A stretch of 10,400 nt of DNA, from contig JAYRWN010000400.1 of assembly GCA_041917975.1 (NCBI GenBank), forward strand, positions 1 to 10,400, written 5' to 3'. The notes under the pieces were generated by a model that was not told where the DNA came from, did no database searches, and saw nothing but the letters and a program-made list of their open reading frames with translations. The translations under genes were made by a program, and so were the position numbers. The stretch's first letter is position 1, and every line of letters starts with the position of its first letter. This DNA comes from JAYRWN01 sp041917975. Lineage in GTDB: Bacteria; Bacteroidota; Bacteroidia; Chitinophagales; Saprospiraceae. Positions 1 to 6,424 of the stretch are shown here, piece after piece.

Positions 1-230
1 CCCTCCACCAAGATTTTATTGTTGGCATTGACCAATACAGAAAAGATGTTCCGGTCAGCAACCTTAGCGGGCGCAACCGGCTGATCATCCCAGCACGGCA
101 ATTTGACTAACACGCCTTGCTCCTCGGTGATCTGCGTAGTAATTAAAAAAAAGATTAAGAGCAGGAAGGCGACATCGGCCATGGAGCTGGAATTAATCAG
201 CTGCGGTACATTTTTTTTTGTAAAAGGCAT
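1..230 (-). CDS. exbD: ExbD/TolR-family biopolymer transport protein, N-terminal part
   Basis: The ATG is at 230-228 on the minus strand, and 76 codons are read before the window ends, so the C-terminal part is missing. The short cytoplasmic N-terminus carries NSSSMADVAFLLLIFFLITT (residues 13-32). This is the single membrane helix of the ExbD/TolR family, with the aspartate at residue 19 that in this family takes part in proton-driven force generation with the ExbB/TolQ channel. The start of the periplasmic domain follows, containing RNIFSVLVNANNKILVE (residues 60-76). Such proteins energise TonB-dependent outer-membrane receptors or the Tol system. In Bacteroidota, exbB- and exbD-like genes usually form an operon, so partners would be expected beyond the left edge. 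A run of nine A residues lies in codons 4-7. Family assignment is strong; the choice between ExbD and TolR is not possible from this fragment. Confidence 0.88.
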   Translation of the reverse strand, partial: MPFTKKNVPQLINSSSMADVAFLLLIFFLITTQITEEQGVLVKLPCWDDQPVAPAKVADRNIFSVLVNANNKILVE

Positions 231-467
231 CCTAGTTTCTTTTTCTATATAGATGATAAATTCACGGATATTTGGTGGATAATTAGCAAATCTATCAACC
301 GGGCCAATGATTATTTTATGTATTTAATAAACGGCGGTATAAAACGAAACAATAATTCATTTCTCCGCAATGTATTTACTATCAGAATTTTATAAAATTA
401 ATGTTAAACCCCTTTGTCGAATGATCTGTAAGAAGATTGCCTTGTTAGAAAGGCGATTTAAATAATT
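231..467. other. AT-rich divergent intergenic region
   Basis: This spacer separates the minus-strand exbD-like gene from the plus-strand NADH dehydrogenase gene, so it should hold promoters for both. Apart from one TAnnTTTG match on the minus strand, I see no convincing operator, RNA gene or conserved small reading frame in it. No good Bacteroidota -7 box is apparent on the plus strand ahead of the dehydrogenase. Confidence 0.5.
287..294 (-). promoter_or_regulatory. Candidate Bacteroidota -7 promoter box for the exbD-like gene
   Basis: The minus strand reads TAGATTTG here, an exact match to the TAnnTTTG -7 element used by the primary sigma factor in Bacteroidota. It would give a leader of roughly 50 nucleotides before the ATG at 230. 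No TTTG is seen at the expected -33 distance, and the region is AT-rich, so a chance match is quite possible. Confidence 0.3.
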
Positions 468-1745
468 ATGCAACAAAAAGTAATCATCATCGGAGCAGGG
501 TTTGCCGGCGTGCAATTAGCCCATTCACTGGATGAAAAATTGTTTGAGGTGTTATTAATTGATAAACTCAATCATCATCAATTTCAACCATTGTTTTATC
601 AAGTGGCCACGTCTCAGCTTGAGCCTTCAAGTATCTCATTTCCACTGCGTTATATGTTTAAACGCAAACCGAATATACAAATCCGCATGACGGAACTCCT
701 CGAGGTTCATCCTGAACGCAAGACGATTTCCACCACCATCGGTGACTTCAATTATGATGTCTTAATTCTGGCTTTGGGATGCCGGACCAATTTTTTTGGC
801 AACTCCAATCTGGCCCAGCATGCCTTAACTTTAAAGTCTACCTCCGATGCCATTGCCCTGCGCAACCGGATTCTATTAAATTTTGAGCAGTATGTATCGG
901 CCACAAATTCGGAGAAAGAAGCTTTATTAAATTTGGTTATTGTCGGAGCAGGTCCCACCGGGGTAGAGTTAGCCGGGGCATTTGCGGAGATAAAAAATCA
1001 TATTTTGCCTCGCGATTACCCACGCATAGATTTTTCCACTTACAAGATTTACCTGATCGAAGGCAGTGGGCATAGTCTGAATACAATGAGCGATCGTTCT
1101 AAACAGGCTTCGGAAACGTATCTGCGTGGGATGGGGGTAACCTTCCTGCCCAACACCACGGTTAATAACTATGACGGCGAAAATCTCCTGTTGAGCACCG
1201 GTGAAATTATCAAAACCAAAGCGGTTATCTGGGCCGCTGGAGTCATCGCCAATCCGGTGCATGGATTATCACCGGAAATATTTACACCCCAGCGGAGGAT
1301 CATCGTGGATCGCACGAATCGCCTAGCCGGCTATCGGGATATTTATGCCTTAGGAGACCTGGCCAGTATGATTACCCCTCTTTATCCTAAAGGTCATCCC
1401 CAGGTAGCCAACGTTGCAATCAATCAGGCTAAACTTTTAGCCCGGAATCTGAAACATTTAGCTCTGGGCCAGTCCACTAAACCCTATGAATACCGCGACC
1501 TGGGTACTATGGCTACCATCGGCAAACATAAAGCGGTAGTGGATTTCGGACATATAAACCTGCGGGGGTATTTGGCTTGGTTTATCTGGATGTCGCTTCA
1601 TCTCATGCTGATCGTGCGGGTAAAAAACCGGCTGGTCATTTTTATTAATTGGGCCTGGGCCTACGTGACCAAGGATACTTCCTTGCGCCTGATCCTTCTT
1701 CCGCACCCCGGTAGGTTGCCGGTAAAAAAGTCTGAAAAAACATAG
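468..1745 (+). CDS. ndh: Type II NADH:quinone oxidoreductase (NDH-2), FAD-dependent
   Basis: The protein has 425 residues, a normal length for NDH-2. It oxidises NADH and passes electrons to membrane quinone without pumping protons, acting on the cytoplasmic face of the inner membrane. Two dinucleotide-binding folds are visible: the FAD site near the N-terminus (VIIIGAGFAG, 5-14) and the NADH site (VIVGAGPTGVELAG, 157-170). A second FAD contact is DIYALGDLAS (291-300). The segment GHPQVANVAINQAK (309-322) corresponds to the quinone-site helix of the family. The C-terminal part (about 368-400) is rich in Trp and Leu and contains basic residues, as expected for the helix that anchors NDH-2 to the membrane. 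The ATG start lies just before the FAD motif, so no longer start is needed. There is no strong ribosome-binding site, which is usual for Bacteroidota. It appears to be monocistronic; clpS follows after 101 bases with its own promoter-like box. Confidence 0.93.
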   Translation: MQQKVIIIGAGFAGVQLAHSLDEKLFEVLLIDKLNHHQFQPLFYQVATSQLEPSSISFPLRYMFKRKPNIQIRMTELLEVHPERKTISTTIGDFNYDVLILALGCRTNFFGNSNLAQHALTLKSTSDAIALRNRILLNFEQYVSATNSEKEALLNLVIVGAGPTGVELAGAFAEIKNHILPRDYPRIDFSTYKIYLIEGSGHSLNTMSDRSKQASETYLRGMGVTFLPNTTVNNYDGENLLLSTGEIIKTKAVIWAAGVIANPVHGLSPEIFTPQRRIIVDRTNRLAGYRDIYALGDLASMITPLYPKGHPQVANVAINQAKLLARNLKHLALGQSTKPYEYRDLGTMATIGKHKAVVDFGHINLRGYLAWFIWMSLHLMLIVRVKNRLVIFINWAWAYVTKDTSLRLILLPHPGRLPVKKSEKT

Positions 1746-1817
1746 TGACGCCGGACACATAAAGTGTATTTTACCAAAGCAAAATTTGTTTGTCATAGCA
1801 TAAACCGTAAAAAGCGT

Positions 1818-1825
1818 TACTTTTG
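1818..1825 (+). promoter_or_regulatory. Candidate -7 promoter box for the clpS-aat operon
   Basis: TACTTTTG matches the Bacteroidota -7 consensus TAnnTTTG exactly. Transcription would begin about 5-7 bases downstream, near 1831, leaving a leader of roughly 16 bases before the ATG at 1847. A TTTG lies at 1789-1792, but its 25-base spacing is longer than the usual 19-21, so the -33 element is doubtful. The box covers the upstream TTG at 1823, which argues against that TTG as the clpS start. Confidence 0.5.
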
Positions 1826-1846
1826 TGGCCAGAACGATTTAGACGA

Positions 1847-2155
1847 ATGAAAAATAATCATCAGAGTATTGAAGATACGGAGCTTCTTTTGGAAGAAGCC
1901 ACCACCGACATGGATGATTTGGCCCGGCTGGTGGTGTATAATGATGAGGTAAACACATTTGATTGGGTCATCGAGTGTTTTATTGAGGTTCTGGGGCACA
2001 CCTTTGAGCAATCCGAACAGCTGGCCATGATCATTCATTTTAAAGGCAAAGCCATCGTAAAAACCGCCGATTACGATTATTTAAAACCGCGTAAAGATTC
2101 TTTGGTCGAACGTGGACTGAGTGCGGTAATCGAACATTCCAAAAAAGAAGCTTAA
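1847..2155 (+). CDS. clpS: ATP-dependent Clp protease adaptor ClpS
   Basis: ClpS binds proteins that carry a destabilising N-terminal residue (Leu, Phe, Tyr or Trp) and hands them to ClpA or ClpC for degradation by ClpP. From the ATG at 1847 the product has 102 residues. After an acidic, flexible N-terminal stretch comes the ClpS core: LVVYNDEVNTFDWVIECF (28-45) with the conserved Asn32-Asp33 pair that holds the substrate's amino group, the helix TFEQSEQLAMIIHFKGKAIV (52-71) with His64, and the final strand and helix to about 95. A TTG in frame 24 bases upstream would add eight residues, but it lies inside the promoter-like TACTTTTG, so I prefer the ATG. The gene precedes aat by 22 bases in the same direction, matching the shared N-degron pathway. 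Confidence 0.92.
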   Translation: MKNNHQSIEDTELLLEEATTDMDDLARLVVYNDEVNTFDWVIECFIEVLGHTFEQSEQLAMIIHFKGKAIVKTADYDYLKPRKDSLVERGLSAVIEHSKKEA

Positions 2156-2177
2156 ACATTCCGGCTGGAGAAAAAGA

Positions 2178-2855
2178 ATGCCTGTCTTTCTTATCCCAGA
2201 TGAAGAATTAACTTTCCCACATCCCTCCGAGGCCGATGCTGAGGGCCTGTTAGGCATAGGCGGAGATCTCCGGGCTGAACGACTTCTTCTGGCCTATCGT
2301 TACGGTATTTTCCCCTGGTACAATGCCAGTGATCCCATCCTTTGGTGGTCACCGGATCCCCGCTTGGTGTTATTTCCGGCTGAATTGCATATTGCTAAAA
2401 GCATGCACGTGTATTTTAATCAAAATAAATATCGGGTGACTTTTAATCATCATTTTCGCGAGGTCATGGAACATTGCCGTTCGATAAACCGGCCAGGCCA
2501 GGACGGAACTTGGATCAATCAGGCTATCGTCAAGGCCTACGGAGAGTTGCATGCGCGTGGGCACGCCCATAGCGTTGAAGTTTGGGAAGGTTCGCAGCTC
2601 TGTGGTGGACTGTATGGCGTTCAAATAGGCCGGGTTTTTTATGGGGAGTCCATGTTTTCATTACGACCCAATGCCTCCCGGTTCGGCTTTATCACCTTAG
2701 TACGTCTGTTGCACCAATGGAATTTCAAAGCCATCGATTGTCAGCAGGACACGCCCTATTTGCGCAGTTTTGGCGCCCGGTTAATCACCCGCCAAACGTT
2801 TCTAAAATTATTGCAAGGTAATACGGAAGAATTTCATCCGGTATGGCCGGGGTAA
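2178..2855 (+). CDS. aat: Leucyl/phenylalanyl-tRNA--protein transferase
   Basis: This cytoplasmic enzyme moves Leu or Phe from aminoacyl-tRNA to the N-terminus of proteins that begin with Arg or Lys, creating the N-degron that ClpS reads. The 225-residue length is normal. Family blocks appear in order: GLLGIGGDL (23-31), YRYGIFPWY (40-48), WWSPDPRLVLFP (56-67), HSVEVWEGSQLCGGLYGVQI (131-150), GESMFS (156-161) and AIDCQQDTPYLRSFGA (185-200). Glu157, Asp187 and Gln189 occupy the positions of the catalytic-site residues known from the E. coli enzyme. The ATG is preceded by GGAG about ten bases upstream. Close spacing behind clpS makes one transcript likely, so the substrate-marking enzyme and the adaptor would be made together. 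Clp ATPase and protease genes are not in the window. Confidence 0.95.
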   Translation: MPVFLIPDEELTFPHPSEADAEGLLGIGGDLRAERLLLAYRYGIFPWYNASDPILWWSPDPRLVLFPAELHIAKSMHVYFNQNKYRVTFNHHFREVMEHCRSINRPGQDGTWINQAIVKAYGELHARGHAHSVEVWEGSQLCGGLYGVQIGRVFYGESMFSLRPNASRFGFITLVRLLHQWNFKAIDCQQDTPYLRSFGARLITRQTFLKLLQGNTEEFHPVWPG

Positions 2856-2875
2856 GAATTATGAATTATGAATTA
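2856..2875 (+). repeat. GAATTAT short tandem repeat
   Basis: Two full copies of GAATTAT and most of a third lie directly after the aat stop codon. A single GAATTAT also covers the end of the dehydrogenase gene at 5474-5480. Short arrays of this kind are, from memory, common in intergenic DNA of Bacteroidota. I see no function. Confidence 0.5.
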
Positions 2876-2878
2876 ATC

Positions 2879-2899
2879 AATGATATTTTGATCATTTTT
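2879..2899 (+). terminator. Weak candidate terminator after aat
   Basis: AATGAT (2879-2884) and ATCATT (2891-2896) form a six-base-pair stem around a six-base loop, followed by T residues to 2899. The stem is AT-rich and therefore weak, but it sits 24 bases after the aat stop, where a terminator would be expected. Confidence 0.3.
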
Positions 2900-2998
2900 G
2901 GCAGAACAAATTGGATGACCAATTCTAATTAATTTTAATTTAGCAGTGATAATAAATTTTTCGTTCAGATCTTTTATCCATTAACATGAATATTTTAA

Positions 2999-3119
2999 GA
3001 ACCCTGAAAGGGGTTCAATATTTCTAGTTGTAAGCAGCAGATCGGATGCATGCCACCCTCTCGGCATCGAATATTTTAACCACCAATTTTTCCTATAAAC
3101 ATTTGACCCTTGCAGGGTC
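2999..3119. repeat. 121-bp imperfect inverted-repeat element (MITE-like or dispersed extragenic repeat)
   Basis: Both ends carry small hairpins: GAACCC-TGAAAG-GGGTTC (2999-3016) and GACCC-TTGCA-GGGTC (3105-3119). The two ends are also related to each other in inverted orientation: the plus strand at 3005-3027 (TGAAAGGGGTTCAATATTT, then CTAG) resembles the complement of 3093-3114 (TGCAAGGGTCAAATGTTT, then ATAG). The interior includes a third similar block, GAATATTTT, near 3069-3077. The whole could fold into one long interrupted hairpin. I recall similar 'CCTGAAAGGGTTCAATATTT' repeats scattered between genes in many Bacteroidota genomes, but cannot check copy number here. It encodes no evident protein. 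Confidence 0.55.
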
Positions 3120-3309
3120 ATAAACATAATAATGACTGTCGATTTTTTTTTGTTCAGTTCTTATATTTTCATGAAATATGTTACCCGTTCTATGCATCTC
3201 AACTCAATAATTTTTTAATCCCGGAAACAGTCCAAAGAATAGTCGCAACTAATGAATAACTTTTACCGGCAGTGATTATCCCCACCTTAGATGAGTTTTC
3301 CTTTCGCTT

Positions 3310-3717
3310 TTACAAAAACTTATGCCGAATGTTTTCATCCGGCAAGGGGCAGACTTCGTATTTACCCCACCAGCGGTAGCGGTGCCGGGCCACATAATTA
3401 TACAACGCATCCCGGAGGTAACGCGGAATATACCTGGCCAATTGAAGTAAAGACCATAATCCGGGTAAATATTTGGTCAGTCGCAAGACCGCGGAAGAAC
3501 GGGCATAAATGGCTTCCCCATCCTGGGCATAAATGGTATCTAAATCTAAGGGCAAAACATGCTCCTCCAGAAAAGCCTGACCACGGGGTGCTTGGAGGGC
3601 TATAAACCGAAAGCGATCGGCCCGGTCACGACGGATCAGCCAACGCACCCAACGGTTACAAAACAAACATAAACCGTCGAAATAAATGTAAACATATCCT
3701 GGTTTATTGCCGCTCAT
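3310..3717 (-). CDS. DCC-family thiol-disulfide oxidoreductase-like protein
   Basis: From the ATG at 3717 the product has 135 residues, typical of the DCC family (DUF393). The defining motif is near the N-terminus: YIYFDGLCLFCNRWVRWLI (10-28), with Asp14, Cys17 and Cys20 forming DxxCxxC in a thioredoxin-like fold. The following RFRFIALQAPRGQAFL, the AVLRLTKYLPG segment and the C-terminal RHRYRWWGKYEVCPLP also fit the family pattern. Members are predicted small redox proteins whose substrates are mostly unknown. A start 14 codons upstream at 3759 is possible, but it would place its codons across a promoter-like box and adds residues with no family match. The gene is divergent from the cytochrome/dehydrogenase lipoprotein gene with a 73-bp spacer. 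No signal peptide is seen. Confidence 0.85.
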   Translation of the reverse strand: MSGNKPGYVYIYFDGLCLFCNRWVRWLIRRDRADRFRFIALQAPRGQAFLEEHVLPLDLDTIYAQDGEAIYARSSAVLRLTKYLPGLWSLLQLARYIPRYLRDALYNYVARHRYRWWGKYEVCPLPDENIRHKFL

Positions 3718-3727
3718 TTTGCCTAAA

Positions 3728-3735
3728 CAAAAATA
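3728..3735 (-). promoter_or_regulatory. Candidate -7 box for the DCC-family gene
   Basis: The minus strand reads TATTTTTG, a match to TAnnTTTG. It lies ten bases from the ATG at 3717, so the transcript would be almost leaderless. No -33 TTTG is seen at the right distance. The match is weak evidence, but it favours the start at 3717 over the upstream one. Confidence 0.25.
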
Positions 3736-3790
3736 GCACCGGTTAGTTAGCAGGATCATTTATATTTACCGGTATGATCGTACGCTTCTG

Positions 3791-5482
3791 ATGGTGCATT
3801 GTTCTAAAACCCTGACTTTTTTCCTTTTATTCTTTAGCATTTTGGCCTGCCGCCAATCTGCTGACCACACCATCCCTACTGACCCGGCGATGATAGAAAA
3901 AGGCCATCAATTGTTTCTGCTTCATTGCTCAGCGTGTCATAATTTGCAGCAAAGCGGTATCGGTCCTGCTCTGGGAGGCATCACCCAACAGGTGGATGCC
4001 GCCTGGCTGACGGACTTTATCAAACAACCCCAACGGATGACCGAAGCCGGTGATGTGCGGGCCATACAGCTCTTTGCGCAGTATAAACAACCCATGCCCT
4101 CCTTTGAACATCTGGGTGATACGGCCATAACCTCCCTGCTGGCTTTTTTACACACCACGTCACCGCCAAATACAGCTGACACCCTCGCGGGACTGACTAA
4201 TCCTATCCAGGACACCATCGTTTTATCTTCATTAATCCTGAATCTTGAGAAGTATCTGCAATTGCCGGCCAGTGGTGAAAAACCCACCACCCGCATCAAT
4301 AAAATGGATGTGGCGGCTAACACGGGTCGGGTATTCATTCATGATTTGCGTGGTCAGCTCTATGAAATCATTCATGACCGTCCGCAGCTTTACCTGGATG
4401 TAGCCAAAGAATTACCGGCTTTTGTTCCTCAGCCGGGCTTAGGCACCGGTTTCGGCAGCTGGGCTTTTCATCCCCGGTTTGCGGAAAACGGCTTGTTGTA
4501 TACCACCCACACCGAGCCAGCCCGCACTAAACCAGCCGACTTTGCCCTCCCGGATAGCCTCCCCATCGCCCTGCAATGGGTGCTGAGCGAGTGGAAGGCT
4601 GATCGACCTCACCAACATAAATTTCGGGGTTCGCGCCGGGAGATCATGCGCATCGATGTATTTAGCGGCATTCATGGTGTACAGGACATCGCCTTCCATG
4701 CACAAGCCCAGCACGGTGACGAGGATTACGGACTGTTGTACGTATGCCTGGGTGATGGCGGCAGTGTGGAGAACGGCCAGGCCTGGATCGCCGACCATAG
4801 CGCCCAACGACCCTGGAGTTCTATCCTGCGCATCGACCCCAGCGGTTCCAACAGTAAAAACGGTCAATATGGTATTCCCCCCGGCAACCCCTGGGCCAAC
4901 GATACGGATACATTGACGCTTGGTGAATCCTACGCCATCGGCTTTCGCAATCCGCACCGGCTGATCTGGGACGATGCCGGAGATTTGTTCGCTACTGACA
5001 TCGGTCATAAAACCATCGAAGAACTGAATAAAATCATCCCGGGCGCCCACTATGGCTGGCCCGAACGGGAGGGCACTTTCCGGCTGGATTATCAGCAGGA
5101 TATGTCGAAAGTTTTCGATCTTAAGCCAGAGGATGACGTGCGACCATTTACCTACCCGCTGGTGCAATACGATCATTCGGAAGGCGGCGCCATCAGCGGA
5201 GGTTATTTCCTGAAGACTTCATCCTTCGGCACTATTTACATTTGTGGCGATATCGTCAGCGGCCGCTTATTTTTTACCCCATGGCCGGTTCAGGAGACTG
5301 TTGCTCCGGTCTCCTTGCAGGAATGGCGCATCCGCTATAAAGGAAAACTGACCACTTTTCAGGACTTGTGTAAAAACAGCCGCGTGGATCTCCGCTTTGG
5401 CCGCGATGGTCAGGGCCATGTTTTTATTCTCACCAAAGCGGATGGGATGGTTTACCGGATTAGTATGGCGGAAGAATTATGA
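3791..5482 (+). CDS. Lipoprotein with cytochrome c domain fused to PQQ-type glucose/sorbosone dehydrogenase domain
   Basis: The 563-residue protein begins with a hydrophobic signal peptide ending in a lipobox (SILAC, Cys20), so it should be exported and lipid-anchored. Residues about 31-125 form a class I cytochrome c domain with heme-binding CSACH (46-50) and a likely axial Met102 in PMPSF. Residues about 145-560 match the glucose/sorbosone dehydrogenase beta-propeller family: GFGSWAFHPRFAENGLLYTT (220-239), where His227 aligns with the catalytic His of soluble glucose dehydrogenase, then SILRIDPSGS, GIPPGNPW and YAIGFRNPHRLIW (381-393), and GAHYGWP (418-424). By family knowledge it would oxidise a sugar-like alcohol or aldehyde with PQQ and pass electrons to its own heme. 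The true substrate is unknown, and no PQQ synthesis genes are in the window. It is divergent from the DCC-family gene and appears monocistronic. Confidence 0.87.
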   Translation: MVHCSKTLTFFLLFFSILACRQSADHTIPTDPAMIEKGHQLFLLHCSACHNLQQSGIGPALGGITQQVDAAWLTDFIKQPQRMTEAGDVRAIQLFAQYKQPMPSFEHLGDTAITSLLAFLHTTSPPNTADTLAGLTNPIQDTIVLSSLILNLEKYLQLPASGEKPTTRINKMDVAANTGRVFIHDLRGQLYEIIHDRPQLYLDVAKELPAFVPQPGLGTGFGSWAFHPRFAENGLLYTTHTEPARTKPADFALPDSLPIALQWVLSEWKADRPHQHKFRGSRREIMRIDVFSGIHGVQDIAFHAQAQHGDEDYGLLYVCLGDGGSVENGQAWIADHSAQRPWSSILRIDPSGSNSKNGQYGIPPGNPWANDTDTLTLGESYAIGFRNPHRLIWDDAGDLFATDIGHKTIEELNKIIPGAHYGWPEREGTFRLDYQQDMSKVFDLKPEDDVRPFTYPLVQYDHSEGGAISGGYFLKTSSFGTIYICGDIVSGRLFFTPWPVQETVAPVSLQEWRIRYKGKLTTFQDLCKNSRVDLRFGRDGQGHVFILTKADGMVYRISMAEEL

Positions 5483-5706
5483 ATGTGGAAGGAGGAATTA
5501 CTGCGGAGTAATATACCGAACAGTGAGATTAGTGTCTTCTTCCTACCACCTTCGCGTTTGAGTGAATTTCCCAAACCAAAAAACCAGCATTGCGATCAGT
5601 CCTGGGATAGCTGTGGCTTCATTAAAGGAAGCATCAACGATTGGTAGTCTGGTATCATATTTTGTCTATTCTTCTTTTATTTGTTCGGTCGTACTAAGCT
5701 GCCGAA
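5483..5706. other. Spacer with gene relic at the left end of the accessory island
   Basis: A small perfect hairpin ATTACT-GCGG-AGTAAT lies at 5497-5512, shortly after the dehydrogenase stop. It lacks a T-run, so it is at best a poor terminator. The rest of the stretch contains the Mrr N-terminal relic on the minus strand and otherwise no intact gene that I can recognise. Confidence 0.45.
5596..5658 (-). pseudogene. Relic of the N-terminus of an Mrr-type restriction endonuclease gene
   Basis: Reading the minus strand from the ATG at 5658 gives MIPDYQSLMLPLMK, then six unrelated residues and a stop at 5598-5596. The phrase IPDYQSLMLPLLK is the characteristic opening of the Mrr N-terminal domain, found in type IV restriction proteins that cut modified DNA. 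Only about 14 codons, ending near 5617, resemble the family. The winged-helix remainder and the nuclease domain are absent in all frames that I read. The gene was therefore truncated by deletion or replacement rather than by a simple frameshift. It lies directly after the palindromic element at 5707-5841, in the position of a next gene in a cassette array. The match is short, so confidence is moderate. Confidence 0.5.
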
Positions 5707-5841
5707 TAACGGCCCTGGCTATGGCAAGTGCTGGATTTTGAAACCGAATATTTATCCGCCAGACCGAAGGTTGTTAAGTTGTTATAACTCATTTTTAAGC
5801 CGTCAGCCCGCATCTGCATTAGCCGATGTCGTGCAACGTTA
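5707..5841 (-). repeat. attC-like imperfect palindrome downstream of the toxin gene (element A)
   Basis: On the minus strand the element opens with TAACGTTGCACGACATCGGC, in which TAA is the toxin stop codon, and closes with TTGCCATAGCCAGGGCCGTTA. The two ends are partly complementary (TAACG with CGTTA, and GGCTAATGCA with TTGCCATAGCC), so the 135 bases could fold into a long interrupted hairpin. This resembles integron attC sites, which also start at TAAC at a gene's stop and end in GTTA before the next gene. However, the canonical RYYYAAC and GTTRRRY boxes are not exact. The end near 5840-5806 closely matches the opposite strand of element B at 6425-6458. Confidence 0.5.
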
Positions 5842-6153
5842 TTTTTTATCCTTTAAAATCCGCAGTAATTTATTTGGGTCTTGCCGATTGTCCCAAAATG
5901 CAGTGATTAATATTTCGTCATCAGTCACTTTGTAGAAAATACTAAAGTTACCAAGTGAGGCTACTCGAGTATCTTTGAAATCTGCTTTTTTGTAAATGAA
6001 AGGCGTTTCTGCCAGGTGCTCTGTACGCTCTGCTACGACTTTAATCAGCTTCTTTGAATACGTGGCAGACTTAGTCCGTTTGACCCAATATTCAAGTATG
6101 CCAATATACTGAATATCCGCTGTCCGGGTCCATCTTACAGTCCGTTTAGCCAT
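5839..6153 (-). CDS. RelE/ParE-superfamily toxin of a type II toxin-antitoxin system
   Basis: The 104-residue basic protein has the RelE/ParE fold pattern: an N-terminal strand RTVRWTRTAD (4-13), two helices (IQYIGILEYWVKRT and SATYSKKLIKVVAERTEHL), then the strand block SLGNFSIFYKVTDDEILITA (67-85 region) and the closing FWDNRQDP (86-93). The GNFSIFYKV and WDNRQDP phrases are typical of Bacteroidota members. Such toxins either cut mRNA on the ribosome (RelE) or poison DNA gyrase (ParE), and the sequence alone does not decide between them. The ATG at 6153 lies inside the end of the antitoxin gene, with a 19-base overlap that implies translational coupling. The stop codon TAA forms the end of palindromic element A. 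The gene looks intact. Confidence 0.85.
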   Translation of the reverse strand: MAKRTVRWTRTADIQYIGILEYWVKRTKSATYSKKLIKVVAERTEHLAETPFIYKKADFKDTRVASLGNFSIFYKVTDDEILITAFWDNRQDPNKLLRILKDKK

Positions 6154-6377
6154 TCAAGATTTCGTTTGTCCATCGCTTCTTGTGAAATCAATCGTCCACT
6201 TTTTATATCCGCTTCGCTCATTTCGAGCATTTCCTTTTGTTCAGCGGTCAATTCAACCATCTCGTTATCCGCTGAGCTTGAAGAAATCAGGTGGTCGAGC
6301 GCAATTAAAAAATCCTTGTTCCTAATTGTCAAGATTTTGTCAATCAGTCTGTTACGTATTTTATCTACCGTTGTCAT
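6135..6377 (-). CDS. Antitoxin of the RelE/ParE-type toxin-antitoxin pair
   Basis: The 80-residue protein precedes and overlaps the toxin gene by 19 bases, the usual order for type II systems. The N-terminal half (DKIRNRLIDKILTIRNKDFL) is helical and may dimerise. The C-terminal half is acidic and then ends in GRLISQEAMDKRNLEWLNGL (61-80), a segment typical of Bacteroidota antitoxins in which this tail wraps around the toxin. No clear DNA-binding domain such as ribbon-helix-helix or HTH is obvious, so autorepression is not certain. The ATG is at 6377; upstream is an AT-rich stretch with an inverted repeat. It should neutralise the toxin by direct binding. Confidence 0.82.
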   Translation of the reverse strand: MTTVDKIRNRLIDKILTIRNKDFLIALDHLISSSSADNEMVELTAEQKEMLEMSEADIKSGRLISQEAMDKRNLEWLNGL

Positions 6378-6390
6378 AATTGTTAATTAT
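6376..6390. promoter_or_regulatory. Possible operator at the antitoxin start
   Basis: ATAATT-GTT-AATTAT is an inverted repeat with six-base arms that overlaps the antitoxin start codon. A second short pair, ATTGT (6379-6383) and ACAAT (6395-6399), overlaps it. Toxin-antitoxin operons are usually autorepressed at such sites, but in DNA this AT-rich the symmetry could be chance. Confidence 0.25.
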
Positions 6391-6424
6391 ATTCACAATG
6401 TCGAAAATTTTTGCGAAGTTTCAG

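Larger units (their letters stand above)
2856..3309. other. 454-bp AT-rich gap between aat and the DCC-family gene
   Basis: This gap lies between two convergently oriented genes. It contains the GAATTAT micro-repeat, the weak hairpin after aat, and the imperfect inverted-repeat element at 2999-3119. Outside these I find only very short reading frames with no recognisable protein similarity, and no clear tRNA or structured RNA. Much of it is poly-A/T rich, particularly 2917-2960 and 3130-3230. Confidence 0.5.

Noticed and set aside
1755..1772. Possible terminator ACAC-ATAAA-GTGT plus ATTTT after the NADH dehydrogenase gene
   Set aside because: The stem is only four base pairs and the T-run is broken, so it is not distinguishable from chance.
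4439..5176. Long minus-strand open frame of 245 codons inside the dehydrogenase gene
   Set aside because: It is antisense to a clear cytochrome/PQQ-dehydrogenase gene with heme and propeller motifs, and it shows no domain of its own.
5489..5502. Strong Shine-Dalgarno-like GGAAGGAGG after the dehydrogenase stop
   Set aside because: No start codon follows at a proper distance and no open frame of any length begins there.
5681..5935. Plus-strand open frame of 84 codons
   Set aside because: It runs through palindromic element A and then antisense into the toxin gene. No family match is seen, and the start codon is ttg-like.
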